Shown here piece by piece: positions 11,805 through 22,896 of a stretch of 64,000 nucleotides of DNA (the stretch's first letter is position 1; each line of letters opens with the position of its first letter). A program made the position numbers and the translations under genes. The notes under the pieces were generated by a model that was given only the letters and a program-made list of their open reading frames with translations, made no database searches and was not told where the DNA came from. The DNA lies in the NCBI GenBank assembly GCA_025531455.1, contig JAMYHL010000016.1:248001-312000 (forward strand), read 5' to 3'. This DNA is from Apiotrichum sp. Y4204. Lineage: Eukaryota; Basidiomycota; Tremellomycetes; Trichosporonales; Trichosporonaceae.

Positions 11805-13091
11805 ATGCTCCTCCGCACCGCTACCCGCCTCCACCCACTGCGCCTCTCCCTGCGAGCATACCGCACCATGCCCGTTCCCTTCACCAAGCTGCGCGACGAG
11901 GCCGAGCTCGCGATCCTCTCCGTCCTCCGTGGCTGCTACCTGTGCGATGACAGTTGAGATTGACAGAGCGCTGATAAGATCAGGACAAAGTCGGTTCAGG
12001 ACACGCTCGTATCCAAGGACACCGTGATCAAGAAGGACAAGTCGCCGGTGACCGGTGAGTCCTCAGCCGGCCTCTCAGCCTGGCACCGCTAACAGCAGTC
12101 GCCGACCTCTCCGCCCAGGCCCTCATCTCCCTGCACCTGCTTGACCACTATGCCAACGACCAGATCATCGGGGAGGAGGACACGTCCGAGCTGCGTGCCA
12201 ACGAGAAGCTGCGTGAGAAGGTCGTCAGCCTCGTGAACGAGGGCTTCGGCCGCGTAGACGCGTGGGGCAAGGACAAAACGTTCACCGAGGGTGCGATCCT
12301 CGCGGCCATTGACGCCGGCTCGGCCACTGGTGGACCTAGCGGCCGCTTTTGGACTATTGTGAGTGCTGGATTTAATGTGCAGGACTGACTCCAGGACCCG
12401 GTGGATGGCACATCGGGCTTCATCCGTCACCAGCAGTTCGCGGTCTGCCTCGCACTCATTGTCGACGGCCAGGTCGAGCTCGGTGTCATTGGGTGCCCGA
12501 ACCTTGGCCCCGAGCCCGCCAAGATTGGCGAGGAGGTCATTCCCAACGGCAAGGGTGTTCTCATGGTGGCCGTTCGTGGGGAGGGCTCGTGGAGCGTAAG
12601 TGGCAGACAAAGGACTCGTGCTGACCTCGCAGCGCCCCCTTGACTCGGAGACGTACACGCGCCTCACTCTCCCGGCGACGCCGGACTCCTCAAACCCGCT
12701 CACGTTCCTCGAGTCGGTCGAGGCAGGCCACTCGGCGCAGGACATCCAGCAGCGCATCGGTGAGCTGCTCGGTGTGCAGCGCCCGTCGCTCCGCATGGAC
12801 AGCCAGGCAAAGTACGCGTGTCTTTCGCGCGGCGAGGGCGGCGTCTACCTCCGCATCCCGACAAAGTACTCGGGCGGCAAGGACTACCAGGAGAAGATCT
12901 GGGACCACGCCTCGGGCGCCCTGCTCATTGCTGAGTCGGGCGGTGTCTGCAGCGACATGAACGGCAAGCCGCTCGACTTTTCCGTCGGCCGGACGCTGGC
13001 TTCCAACGAGGGCATCGTTGCTGCCGGCAGCGAAATGCACGCCCGGGCGGTCGAGGCCGTCAAGAAGGCGATCCAGGAGTCGAAGCTCTAA
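11805..13091 (+). CDS. MET22: 3'(2'),5'-bisphosphate nucleotidase (Met22/Hal2)
   Basis: The enzyme hydrolyses 3'-phosphoadenosine 5'-phosphate to AMP, removing an inhibitory by-product of sulfate assimilation; it is the Li/Na-sensitive Hal2 target. The usual start is the ATG at 11868; exons 11868-11941, 11984-12054, 12099-12358, 12395-12595 and 12633-13091 give 354 residues, typical length. Metal-binding motifs of the inositol-monophosphatase fold are present: IIGEEDTSELR, DPVDGTSGFIRH and WDHASGALLIAESGG. KKDKSPVTVADLSAQALI is the N-terminal substrate-side motif. I extend the feature to an upstream in-frame ATG (11805) that adds 21 residues, MLLRTATRLHPLRLSLRAYR plus T: basic, hydroxylated, no acid, so a plausible mitochondrial presequence. 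Leaky scanning could give two forms. Stop to stop spacing with the convergent XRCC2-like gene is 129 bp. Confidence 0.92.
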
Positions 13092-13220
13092 GCCGCAGAT
13101 ACCGTAAAAGGATAGAATAGGTTTCTATACACATATACATGTCTAAACAACTCTATGGTGTAGCAAGTCGTTGAAGGGAGCGGACCATGAAGACAGACCA
13201 CTGCCAACGCATTGATAACC

Positions 13221-14528
13221 TCACGACCCGTTTGATGACTTCTGCGCAAACGGGACCAGTCCCTGCTTCGTGATGCCAAACGAGTATCTCGCGCCCTCGC
13301 TCGTTCCCGCCGGTCCTTTCCCTCCCGGGACGCGCACAATCGCGTCGAGCACCTGCATATCGGGGTGCTGTGGCCGTGCACGGAGCGCATCAGCCAGCAA
13401 AGTCTCTGCTGGAAATTGCAGCGCTCGCGAGCGGCCAGGCAGCGTGATCTGGATGTTGAGCGGCCACGGCGTGTCGGGCATGTCGGAGGGGACGAATGGC
13501 GATGGGTACGGTGGGGGCAGATGGGGCTTGTAGAACGGCTTGCTGGGGAGTGGCTCTTGTCAGCACAGAGCATCGAGAAACTCACCCGGAGGCCATGCAC
13601 GGCCAGCACGACGACAGCACCCGTATCCCTCCGCAGGGCAGTCACCGCCTCCCAGACATCGCGGAGCGTCGCGTCCTCGGGCCCGCGCACGGGGGCGCGT
13701 TTCCGCTCCGCCCTCTCCTCCTCGGCCCAGCGCTCGGGCCAAAACCCATCCGAGAAGCCATCGCAGACCACCACGTCCGCGCCCTCCCCTTCCTCGGCCA
13801 GCACCAGGAGACGGCGTAGCGCCGCCGTCCAATCCATGGCGCGGGCGCGCGGCTGGAGAACAGAAAGACGCTGCAGCGCGGCGCGTATTGCGTCCTCAAT
13901 CGCGTTGCGGACCGCGGGGCGGTCAGGACCCCAGTGCTTGATACTGTTACTTGCAAACGCGGCGGTGATGCAGCCCTCGATGTGCGCGCGCATCGTCCTC
14001 ACGAGGACAGGGACGATGGAGCGGTGAGTTGGCGGTACGACGAGGGCGGCGCGCATGCCGCGCCCTCCGAGGGCAACGTCGAGGGCCGGGGAAGGGTGGT
14101 ACGGGAAATCGAGGGGCACGGAGACATGTGGAGGGAGGAGAGTTGTCATGAGGAGGAAGGTCGCGAGTGTTGTTTTTCCCGAGCCTGAGGGGCCGACAAT
14201 TTCGACCAAGTCGCCGCGACGCAGACTCGACCCGCCGGCATGGTATCGCGCCTCGAGAAGGATCTCGTCCAGCTGCGGGATGAACGTTGGGCCCGGAGGG
14301 TTGGCTGGCTGTGAGTTACTGATACAGCCGGGCACTCACTGTTGTAGCGAACACCCATGAGGAGCTGTTGTTAACAGAACTATTGGTGAATGATCCTACT
14401 TCTGCTGCAGTCCCTGCCCCGATCTCCGACAGCATCTGTGCTGTCGTCGACGACATGGGGGGCAATGGCGCTGTCGAAGCGATATTGTGCAAAGGATGGA
14501 TGGAGAGTGGTGTCGATGTTGTTGACAC
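13221..14528 (-). CDS. XRCC2: RecA/Rad51-family paralogue, XRCC2-like
   Basis: Rad51 paralogues assist homologous recombination by supporting Rad51 filaments. Exons 14340-14528, 13586-14308 and 13221-13538 give 409 residues. Walker A GPSGSGKTT lies near residues 102-110 after the core start RRGDLVEIV. A Walker-B-like strand ADVVVCDGFSDGFWPERW matches the XRCC2 pattern (hydrophobic run, D, S, then FW). A final hydrophobic strand TGAVVVLAVHGLR precedes a C-terminal beta-rich part (PWPLNIQITLPGRSR, YSFGITKQGLVPF) that corresponds to the short DNA-facing tail of XRCC2. Intron 1 is only 31 bp. The second acceptor must be the cagcaag site (13539) to keep frame. It could be another Rad51 paralogue, but XRCC2 fits best. 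The start is 54 bp from the ORC3 stop, same strand. Confidence 0.75.
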
Positions 14529-14582
14529 AGGTGCATCTTGAAAACAACGAAATCGCTCAAGGTGACATCATATCCTACAGAT

Positions 14583-16607
14583 TCAGATCATCAAAACACC
14601 CTTCACTACTTCGTCGGTCCGACGCGCCGTGCGACTACCGCGCGCGCGCACAAGACCGAGCATACGCGACTCCTCTATGAATCTAATGAACGTCGCATGC
14701 TGCGCCTGCTCGTCCTCTTCGGAGGCTCCGTTGGCAGACGGACCCGCTTCCGGATCCGCATGTCCATTGGTCACGTGCTCTGCCTCATCCTCGTCCTTGG
14801 ACATGGCGCCCTTGAAGCCCTCGAGCCAGTCCCATAGGTTGACAGACTTTCCAGCTGAGCGCCAGAGCGCATGGAGAGCTTCTATCTCCTTGAACCTCTG
14901 CCCCAGTTCTGCGGCGGCATCGGCACCATCCGCACCCGTGCGTGATGTACGTGGTGGAGGCGAGGACGACGGAGCCTTGCGCTTGCGAGAAGTTAGATTG
15001 TCCCGAGCAGATTTGCGAGGAGTTGGATCATCGTCCTCGGCTCCCTCGGCGAGCATGATATCCTCATCGGGACCATTCTTCCACACGGGAGGGAGGAACG
15101 TCGCGGGCTTCGACATTGCTTGCAAGATGGATGGCCGAGGAGCTGGGTTATGTGTCTGACGAATTAGATTGAGAAGCAACGCAAGCTTTTACAGCACTCA
15201 CAGAGGTTAGATCCGGTACACTATCCACGGCAAATAGCTCTTGATCAGGTGCATCTCGGCCCTCTTTGAGAGCTTCGACAATCGTGCGCAGCTTCTCCCC
15301 GTGCTTCCTTCAATGTCAGCCCCACCTTATTCTTGTGCTGCGCGTTCCAGAACAAGAGGTTACCCAGCATAGACACTCACCGTTGTGCGTCCTCTTCTTT
15401 CGAAATCGCCGCAAGACGCGAGTTATGGCTGTGATGCAGCAGCGACCACTGCAAGTTAGGACTCGTCCAGACCAGCACTTTACCTTCAACTGTTTGAGCG
15501 CTGCGGGCGCTCCGCCACCAAACATATCTTCATCTCTTTGGAGCTCCTCCCTCAGGTCTCCTGTTATTGATATCGGAACACCCGCAGGATCCGAAGCAGC
15601 CTGGACGCAGTTAGGGCTCCAACGCAGCAACAGCAACGTACCTGTAGGATAGCATTTACTTCTGCGCCACGTCGCTTAGATCTTCCTGCGTTGAGGATGC
15701 TTAAAGATACGTCTTCCGGCTCAAGGAAGGTCCGCGTTGAAGTGAATACGGCAATGGAGGGAATAGAAATGAGGAGACGGAACGGCACTGCATCGTGGAG
15801 ACTGTATGTCAGCTTACACCCGAGTCCCGACATGACGTACTGTAAGATGTAGATGAGCTCAGACAGGACATTCGCTGGGATGAGCTGCGCATTTTGTATG
15901 TGCACCAAGAGCGGGGACGCTATTTGTCAGTACGAGTGCCGCGGAACGTTTTTCGCAACGCACGCTTGTCCATCCCATGCCACCAGCGGTCTACCTCATC
16001 GATAGGCGTCCGTCCCGCCTTCTTCGCTGCCAGGGCCTGTGTGAGTCAGTACTCTACTCTATTTCCAGACTTACAGCTTCCCCAAGAAAGCCAACCGCCA
16101 CTATACGGGTCGCGGCGGCCAGATCCGTCATATCTCGCCCATTGACGGTCGCGGGGCGCGCGTCAAGGGATGACAGTAACGGTGCGACGGAGGGGGAAAG
16201 GTCTGGGAGGCATGTCAGCAGACAGCAGTATGAGGGTGGTATGGGTACGCACTCTGCACAAGTGCAACAGGAAGACGGCGGACGGGGAATGCGCACTTGA
16301 GTAGCGGCGGGGCAGCGCACTGTTCCAGCCAAGTCGCGATCTCGTCAAGCTGCTCCGTTGTGCGATTCTCCTCATAGTCCTGGAATTAGCACAAGAGAAG
16401 GGCAGATCCTCACCCAGTACGCTTGCTCATATCTCCTGTTAGACTCTGCGTACGTCTTCTTCAGAGGAGCTGTTGATGGTCCAGCATCATCGGGGTCGGG
16501 ACGGAAGGGGATCACGAACACGCCCTAGGAGCTGGGTCAGTTCATGAGGTCGGTCGACCAATTCGTTTTCGACGCACCTTACTGAGCGAATGAAAGTCGT
16601 CGTCCAT
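14583..16607 (-). CDS. ORC3: Origin recognition complex subunit 3
   Basis: ORC3 is part of the six-subunit complex that marks replication origins. Eleven exons (16578-16607, 16414-16524, 16253-16379, 16075-16202, 15964-16036, 15841-15919, 15642-15801, 15484-15600, 15381-15448, 15202-15307, 14583-15155) give 523 residues. The AAA-like core is represented by TRIVAVGFLGEA, PLLVHIQNAQLIPANVLSEL (the Walker-B-like strand, degenerate as in ORC3) and RLLISIPSIAVFTSTRTF. The C-terminal winged-helix signature is clear: EIEALHALWRSAGKSVNLWD and then FIRFIEESRMLGLVRARG with a basic RTARRTDEVVKG end. An acidic/Ser linker separates wing elements. At 523 residues it is shorter than animal ORC3 (about 700). 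Intron 5 uses a donor inside the apparently open frame (15963), needed to restore the LLVHIQ frame. Confidence 0.85.
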
Positions 16608-17102
16608 GAATTTATACTCTGAGGGAGCAGTCGTAGAATGTTGGGAGGCGCGTGAAGTCGAGGGCCTTAAGTCGAGTAGACGATGTGAACAGTGCGAAAG
16701 CGCAAAAGGAATGTTTTTGTTTTCGATGTTTCCATTTCTGTGAAGGTGGAGGCCGCTGACTGTGAAACAAGCTGCGTAACACCTGGGGGCTTGTCGCTTG
16801 GCGTTCCAACTGTCTGTTCCGCCAGGCATGAAATCCTACCGTGGGCACCGTGGGCTTCTCTAGCTTCTCTGCAGCCTGACTTCTGCAGGCCGAACATGGC
16901 GGAAACAAGGAGTGCATCCCGTGATCCGTGCAAGACCCTCAACCGAACGGCGAGCATTGTCCATCTATCCATCCGCTGCTTATATGTATATATGGAGTAT
17001 TACCTGTTTTACATTACTGTTACACCACACTCAAGTGAACAATCTACGTGGTTGCCTGCCATCGTCTGCTGTTCACCATCTATATTGCCTCGTATAAGCT
17101 AC
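16608..17102. other. Intergenic, ORC3 upstream / SGNH-gene downstream
   Basis: 495 bp with no supported gene. It carries the ORC3 promoter and the 3' end of the minus-strand hydrolase gene. An AT-rich stretch with tatatgtatatatgg lies near 16980-16995. Confidence 0.5.
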
Positions 17103-19032
17103 TCAGACACCCATTGCCGAGATCAGGCGGAAGAAGACTCGTCCTTCGGGGTCATTGGTTTCGGCAAGTAGCTCGCAAGTAAGACGATGCTTGCCAGGGG
17201 ACAGGTTTTCTCCAATGGTTGAAAAGCGGCCGATATTACTGAATAAGGTCAACACATGTTTGCGACGTTGAGATATCACTACTCACAGATTCTCATTGTC
17301 CCAGTAACCGTCCACCTTGACCGCGTCCTTGACGTTGTCATCAATCCAGCACTTGATCATGCCAAGGCCGTACGTCTTGGAGCGAAGAGAGTAGATTTTG
17401 ATGACGCCGACGTTGACCTCGATCTCGAATGTCACCTTCGCCCCAGGACGTTCAGCGACAAGATAAGGCTTGTCGGGAATCCAGTCGATCACCCAATAGA
17501 ACCAGCCATCGCTCTCAATGGGTGTCAAGTTGAACTTTGGCTCGTGGGCTCGCGTTGACAAGCAGAAGGGGCGGAATGGCGGCGTTACGTGGTTCACATC
17601 GGAGTTCCAGTTGTCCATGGCCATCAGTCTGGGCAGCATGCCGAGCTCGGTAGGTTGTGTCCACATCCCTGGTGCGACATGTTTACCATCGTCACCTTCG
17701 GGCTCATAGACCCATTGCTTCGTCTCGCTGGGCCAGCCGGCTTGTATGTCATGGACAGTGTTGATCACGTTACTGCTGTCGGGTTTACCATTAAAGATCG
17801 TTTCGAGTTGCTGTTCATAGCTGCTCTCTGGCGTGTTTTCAACAGGGAGGAACGGCTTGGACACAGTAGTGGCAAGAGGGACGTGATAATCTGGTGCCTG
17901 TACCATATTGCAGGTTACGTCGCGAAGGAAGCTTCCGACAATTTGCCCAGCATCGTGATGACCTTTCCGTCCGAGATGTCTCAGGTCCAGTCCATTCTCG
18001 CTTTCAACGGGTTAGCCACTGACGAAACTGGTAGAACAGAGCAACTTACTCGTTTACAAAGAAGTGCGAGACCAGTTGAGGAAAGCGGGCAAAGTGGTTG
18101 ACCAGCGGCCAGCGCTGGTTCAAGACTGGGACGTCGTAGTACTGGGCAATAGACCTGTACTGATTAGCTGAAAGTGGTACTCGTTAGCCCTTAAGAACTC
18201 GACTCACAGGTGCATCCTCCCACCACCGCCAGCCATTTGCCCGTTGGAAAACGCGGCGAGCTCATAAAGCATCACGGCCGGCTCGTTCGGCAGTTGCAGC
18301 AGCCCACGAAGAAGGTTGTCCATATCGTTGAAATGTTCCGTGATGGCCTCATCGTTGACCGCCAGTTCGACAATAACCAGGTCTGCCTCAACGGGAATGT
18401 GCAGCGAGAAACAGAAGGAGAAGTAGTCGGATCCTGAGGCAGGGATAGCACCATTGACAATAGTGATGTTGGCTCCTGGGTAGGCATCGTTCATGATGTT
18501 ATGCAGCTGGTCACCCCACCGCTCTTCCTTCTGAACACCATGGCCTGCGGTGACTTGCGCAAGTTAGCGGTCGGGTGTCAGTTCAATGACGTGTAACTTA
18601 CTGCTTCCGCCAAGAAGACCGATCACCACTGGCTCGCCGCGGATAACCTTATTGATAAAGCGTTCCATACGAAAAAGTGATCCTGAGAGTTAAATCATGA
18701 TCAACGACGGTGTATGTTTGTTTACATATGGGCTTCCGATCTTCCGACATACCTTCGTACGCGCGAGTCATGCGGAGATTCGCCCGACCAAACGCCTTTT
18801 CATACGGGTCAGACTTGGTGCAGCTCTTTCGAACGGCATTGAGCCTCCGGCCAACAGCGCCGTCAGACATTTCTGCCCATTGTGCCGAGTCCGGGTCCAA
18901 AGTCCACGACGAAAAGTATGAGACGGTGTACCGGCTATTTGCCAGGTCGAAGAGGATCGCCAACGTGGAGATGGCGCAGAGGGCGCTGACGAAGAGCAGC
19001 AGTCGGCTGCTGCGAAGAGAAAACTGTGCCAT
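17103..19032 (-). CDS. Membrane-anchored SGNH/GDSL-type hydrolase with C-terminal beta-sandwich
   Basis: Six exons (18753-19032, 18602-18682, 18208-18553, 18050-18154, 17287-18000, 17103-17238) give 553 residues. MAQFSLRSSRLLLFVSALCA continues into a hydrophobic run, a signal anchor placing the enzyme in the secretory lumen or wall. Block I reads VVIGLLGGSITAGHG, so the usual GDS is GGS with the catalytic Ser kept. Block III is ELAVNDEA (conserved ND). Block V is DLRHLGRKGHHDAGQ, with the D..H pair. The C-terminal 200 residues (FNLTPIESDGWFYWVIDW, GKHRLTCELLAETNDPEGRV) form a probable carbohydrate-oriented beta domain. The substrate is not shown; SGNH enzymes of this layout often deacetylate or de-esterify polysaccharides. 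The sequence supports an esterase-type fold and secretory location only. Confidence 0.8.
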
Positions 19033-21685
19033 CGCGCCTGACTCCGGGTGAGGAGACTGAAGGAGCGTCTTGAACGAGCGTGGGTAGAGAACGTGAGAAG
19101 GAGATCAGGCAAGCGAAAAGAATGAAGTAGACAAAGTTCAGTCAAGTGGGAACAGAAATATCGTGCGGTCTGTGCGAGTGTGAGTCCTCGAGGCCTCGAG
19201 TGCGCCAGAGCGCGTGGGTGCTCGCATGTCCGTATGATCTAGACGGGCGCACGCACACGTCGATGACTGCGGCCAGCACCGATAGCGTGTATACATGCGG
19301 GGCGCGGCCCGCGACGCCGCCTCCTACTGGCCACTGGGAGCTTGGGCCTACCCCCCGTTCTCTGGAGGAGATCGTTTACAAGCTGGTAGTGTACAATGGG
19401 TGGAGTTTACTGTAAAGCCCATCCGCCATCCACCACATCCGAGGGGAAGCCGGGGAAGGTGCGCCCCCCGCGCTCCCCGCGCTATCTCCACGCCATATGC
19501 CGCGCCATAGGGCATGAGGGCACTAAGGGGCCAAAAGAGCAGGGTGAAACACCACTTTTGGATCAATCACCATGCGCAGCGCGTTCAACAGAAATGGACG
19601 AGCTCTGCTAATCTGCTAGCTCTACAGCTCGATCAGGATCTGCGGGCCGCGGCCCTGCCCCGCATGCCGCGTACCGCGTGAGCGAAAAAGCAGTACCGTC
19701 GTCGCGTCGTGACCACCCATGCAAATCACTCTATGCACTTCGATTACCCAAAGATTGATTCTCGTTTCACATAAGCCAGAGATTAGAGATCGGAAGAGGG
19801 GCATCCGCAGTTAGCGCAGTTTAAACACAAATAAAGAACCATCCCTGCGGATCATCTTAGATCAGTCTATGATTGCATAGTTCCTAATCCGCAGATCCCA
19901 GATCTTAGACAAGAGGGCTTCCACCCGCTGACAGTCCGCGAAATTCGGCATACGTCGGGGACGTCAAAGGTGATAAGGTGAATACCATTCCCATATTTGA
20001 ATACCATTCCCATATTCCCAGATGGCACGGACGACATGTCTAGTCTACACTTCTTTGCGTCAAGTGCAAGATAAGGGATTTGGACAGATAGCCGCTAGTT
20101 AGTGTTCTTTTCCCAGCTGCCAAGACTCCTGGGCGTGGGGATAGAGACGTGTATCGGGCATTGCCAAGCTCCCTGGCGGTAGCTTCACGCCATGCAAACA
20201 ATGGCTCAGCACCAGTGGTCGTGTGTTTGTCGAGACACCGTCTATGTATTTTGGTACTTTGTGTCTTCAGCTCTCTCAACTCCGAAGCACGCCCCCGACC
20301 GCCTGCATGTTTGTTCAGTGCCCGATTTGGCCTCGCCCCAAGATCGGGCCCCATTTGACGCCCCAGATACGCGGACACTTCACTCCATCAAGAAGTCAAG
20401 GGGCTACAGATGCATGCACGACGAACCATTCTGCATCTTGAGGCCGCGATTGCGGTTCAGAATATGTGCACCCCTGGACTCTCTCAGTCTCTACCCCTCT
20501 CTCGAGTATGCGCACCTCGCGCGTGTGATTTTCTCACACAGAGAGGCGCGAATGGCGCCAACAGTGGCGTCCACTCGCTCTCCGGGTGTGCCGTGCCTTG
20601 CGCAGTTCGGCGGTTTACGGCGCCGCATCGGGCCCTACCGTGTACCCCTGTTCGAAAGGTCTACAGGTTCATGCCCGCGCACGACAGCAAACTCTGTAAT
20701 GTTTGTCACCTCGGTCGCTCGACTTCGTTCGCATCAAGCGCGATACTCAGACACATCGGCCGGCAGGTCTGGACTTGGATAGGGGCAAGGCCGTGCAGGG
20801 TGCGTGGAAGTGGCTGGCCCGTGACCGAGATATGTCCTTGCGCACGGCTTCTGTTACCCTGTGGCTCTGTCGAAATCAGTACTCTGCCGGCGGTATGTTT
20901 TACAGGATCGAGATGTAAGATGTCAGCATGATAGAAGCAGAAACAAGAGCGCAGCGCGCAGTGGAAACACATGCGCAACTGGCCGGATCATGGTGTGTAC
21001 CAGAGATTTTGGCTTGTCGCTACTACAGTATTGCGGCCCTGTCGGGTGCCCACGTGCCAGACGATAACGTCCAGAGCGCCAGAGCATGGTCTAGCAATTA
21101 GCAGATATCGGGATAGTGACTTTGTGACGAGCAAAGCCGCCAGTGCCAACTTGTGGCATGGTGGCAGCATGGTGGCACCGATCTCCCGAGTTCCCGGGTC
21201 CCTATTCGGCACTCGGTACTCGGCGTACTCGGACAATTCGCACACGATCGCGCATCCGGAAACGAATCCGGGGGTGTTCATTAAATCGCCGGCGAACGAA
21301 AAGCCAGGTGCAGTCAATGCCAAGCTGCCAAGCCACCAGCGAGAGGAAACAGGGTGCCGCCGGTCCCTTTTTTTCTGGCGTGAGGGTTGTCGATCGAAGC
21401 CCTGGCTGTTGCGATGGTGGAGCGCGTCAATCCGGTCACGAAAGAGTAAACCGAGCAAGCAGGGAGCTCTGCAATCGAGCACTTGTGCTCGGTCAGTCAC
21501 GTTACAGTCAATCGCGTCCAAGATAAAGAACCACCTATCACGGAATGTATATACAGATTGCATAATTGTCGTGGCCGAAGTGACGCCTAGGGCATCATGA
21601 TTAGTGGCCTATGTACGAGCTCACTCTAACGAGACGAGGGGTGAGAAATTTGTCACGGGAACGGGGTGCTACTGCTAGTCGCGAC
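19033..21685. other. 2.7-kb stretch without a supported gene
   Basis: Several ORFs of 170-210 codons overlap on both strands between 20192 and 21600, but none has splice structure, conserved motifs or codon bias like the neighbours. A 19-bp tandem duplication at 19981-20018 is listed separately. The part next to 19033 is the promoter of the hydrolase gene. Confidence 0.45.
19981..20018. repeat. 19-bp tandem duplication
   Basis: gaataccattcccatattt (19981-19999) is repeated directly as gaataccattcccatattc (20000-20018), differing in the last base. It lies in non-coding DNA and looks like a recent slippage or duplication event. Confidence 0.8.
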
Positions 21686-22541
21686 TTAGAAGACGAGGGC
21701 AACGGCGCCGAGGGTGAGGAGGAGAGCGTTGCTGGCGACGAGGGCGTTGGCACCGCTGTTGCCACCAGCAGCGGTGTTGGCGGGAGACGGGGCGGGCGAG
21801 GTGGCGTCGGTCGGGCGGGCAGCAGTGTTGGTGTTCATCATGGTGTTGGTGTTGGTGTTGGTGTTCATCATGGTGTTGGTGTTGGTGCCCATGTTGGTGT
21901 TGGTACCGTTGGCGGCAGGACCGACAGCGCCGCCGGTAGCAGTAGAGACGCCGGTGGTAGTGCCGGTGGCCTGCGTGCCGTTGGCAGCACCGCCGGTGCC
22001 AGCAGTGCCAGTAGCGGCACCACCCTGGGTACCCGTGCCGGTGGTCTCAGCGCCGGCGGCGCCAGTGCCAGTGCCGGTGGTCTCGGCGCCAGGGGCACCA
22101 GTACCAGTGGTCTGGGCACCACCGTCGGTGGGGGCGGGGGCGACAACGGCACCACCACCCTGGGTGTTCTGGCCACCCTGGTTGTTCTCGCCACCCTGGG
22201 TGTTGTTCTCGCCGCCCTGGGTGTTCTGGTTGTTGTTGTCACCACCGCCCTGGGTAGCCTCGGGGCCGGGGGCAGCGGTCTGGGTGTTGCCGCCCTCACC
22301 GCCAGCAGGAGGCTGGGTGTTGGCCTTGAGAGTCAGTGATCTGTGACCGGCGATAACGAAGATAACAGAGCCGTATGAAGCAAATGTGGATACTTACTCC
22401 AGGGGGGAGAGCGTCGGTGGTGGAGGCGCCGTTGGCGGGGCCAGACTCGCCCTGGGGAACCCAGACCCAGTGACCGGACGGGTCCTGGGCGGAAACGACG
22501 AGGGCCGAGAAGGCAGCGATGAGGACGGCGGAGAGACGCAT
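21686..22541 (-). CDS. GPI-anchored, Gly/Asn/Thr-rich surface protein
   Basis: Two exons (22398-22541, 21686-22324) give 260 residues. [19 protein letters not shown] is a clean signal peptide. After the short mature start [19 protein letters not shown] the chain is low complexity: [15 protein letters not shown] repeats, ETTGTGT repeats, then (NTNT)MMNTNT repeats. The last residues [20 protein letters not shown] form a hydrophobic tail after small residues, the layout for GPI transfer. Thr/Ser content suggests heavy O-glycosylation. The frame is set by the signal peptide and the GPI tail; other frames through the repeats are also open. No enzymatic domain is present, so it is probably a structural or adhesive wall protein, lineage-specific. 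Confidence 0.8.
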
Positions 22542-22836
22542 GGTGGTAGAGGTCGTAAGTTTTGGTAGAGGAGTTAGAGGATGAAGGAGAAAGTGGTGCG
22601 TGATACTGAACATTCATGGCAAGGGGACCTCGCAGAGTTATATACTTTTCTTTTGGTTGCCCAACCGGCATCCCGAGTCGTTTCCAAGCACATAATCCTC
22701 AGTCCCCGCGCCATCACTCATCCCGTCCTCGCTCCCCCTCGGGGGTGTTTCCCACGCCGGTGAACCCTAGGCCATGCCGGACAAGCGACAACGGATTGTT
22801 GCTTCGTGTATCCTCTTGGCGCTGTGCCGACGCGAG

Positions 22837-22896
22837 GGGGTGCCTGAACCCAAGCTGGGCGGACCAAAAGGGGTTCCTGAACCCAACCGGGGCGGA
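22837..22896. repeat. Imperfect 27-bp direct repeat
   Basis: Two copies (22837-22863 and 22870-22896), spaced 33 bp start to start, share the core cctgaaccca and the end ggcgga with three mismatches. They are non-coding. Confidence 0.7.

Noticed and set aside
20192..21600. Several overlapping 170-210 codon ORFs on both strands
   Set aside because: They contradict each other and none shows conservation-like motifs or gene structure.
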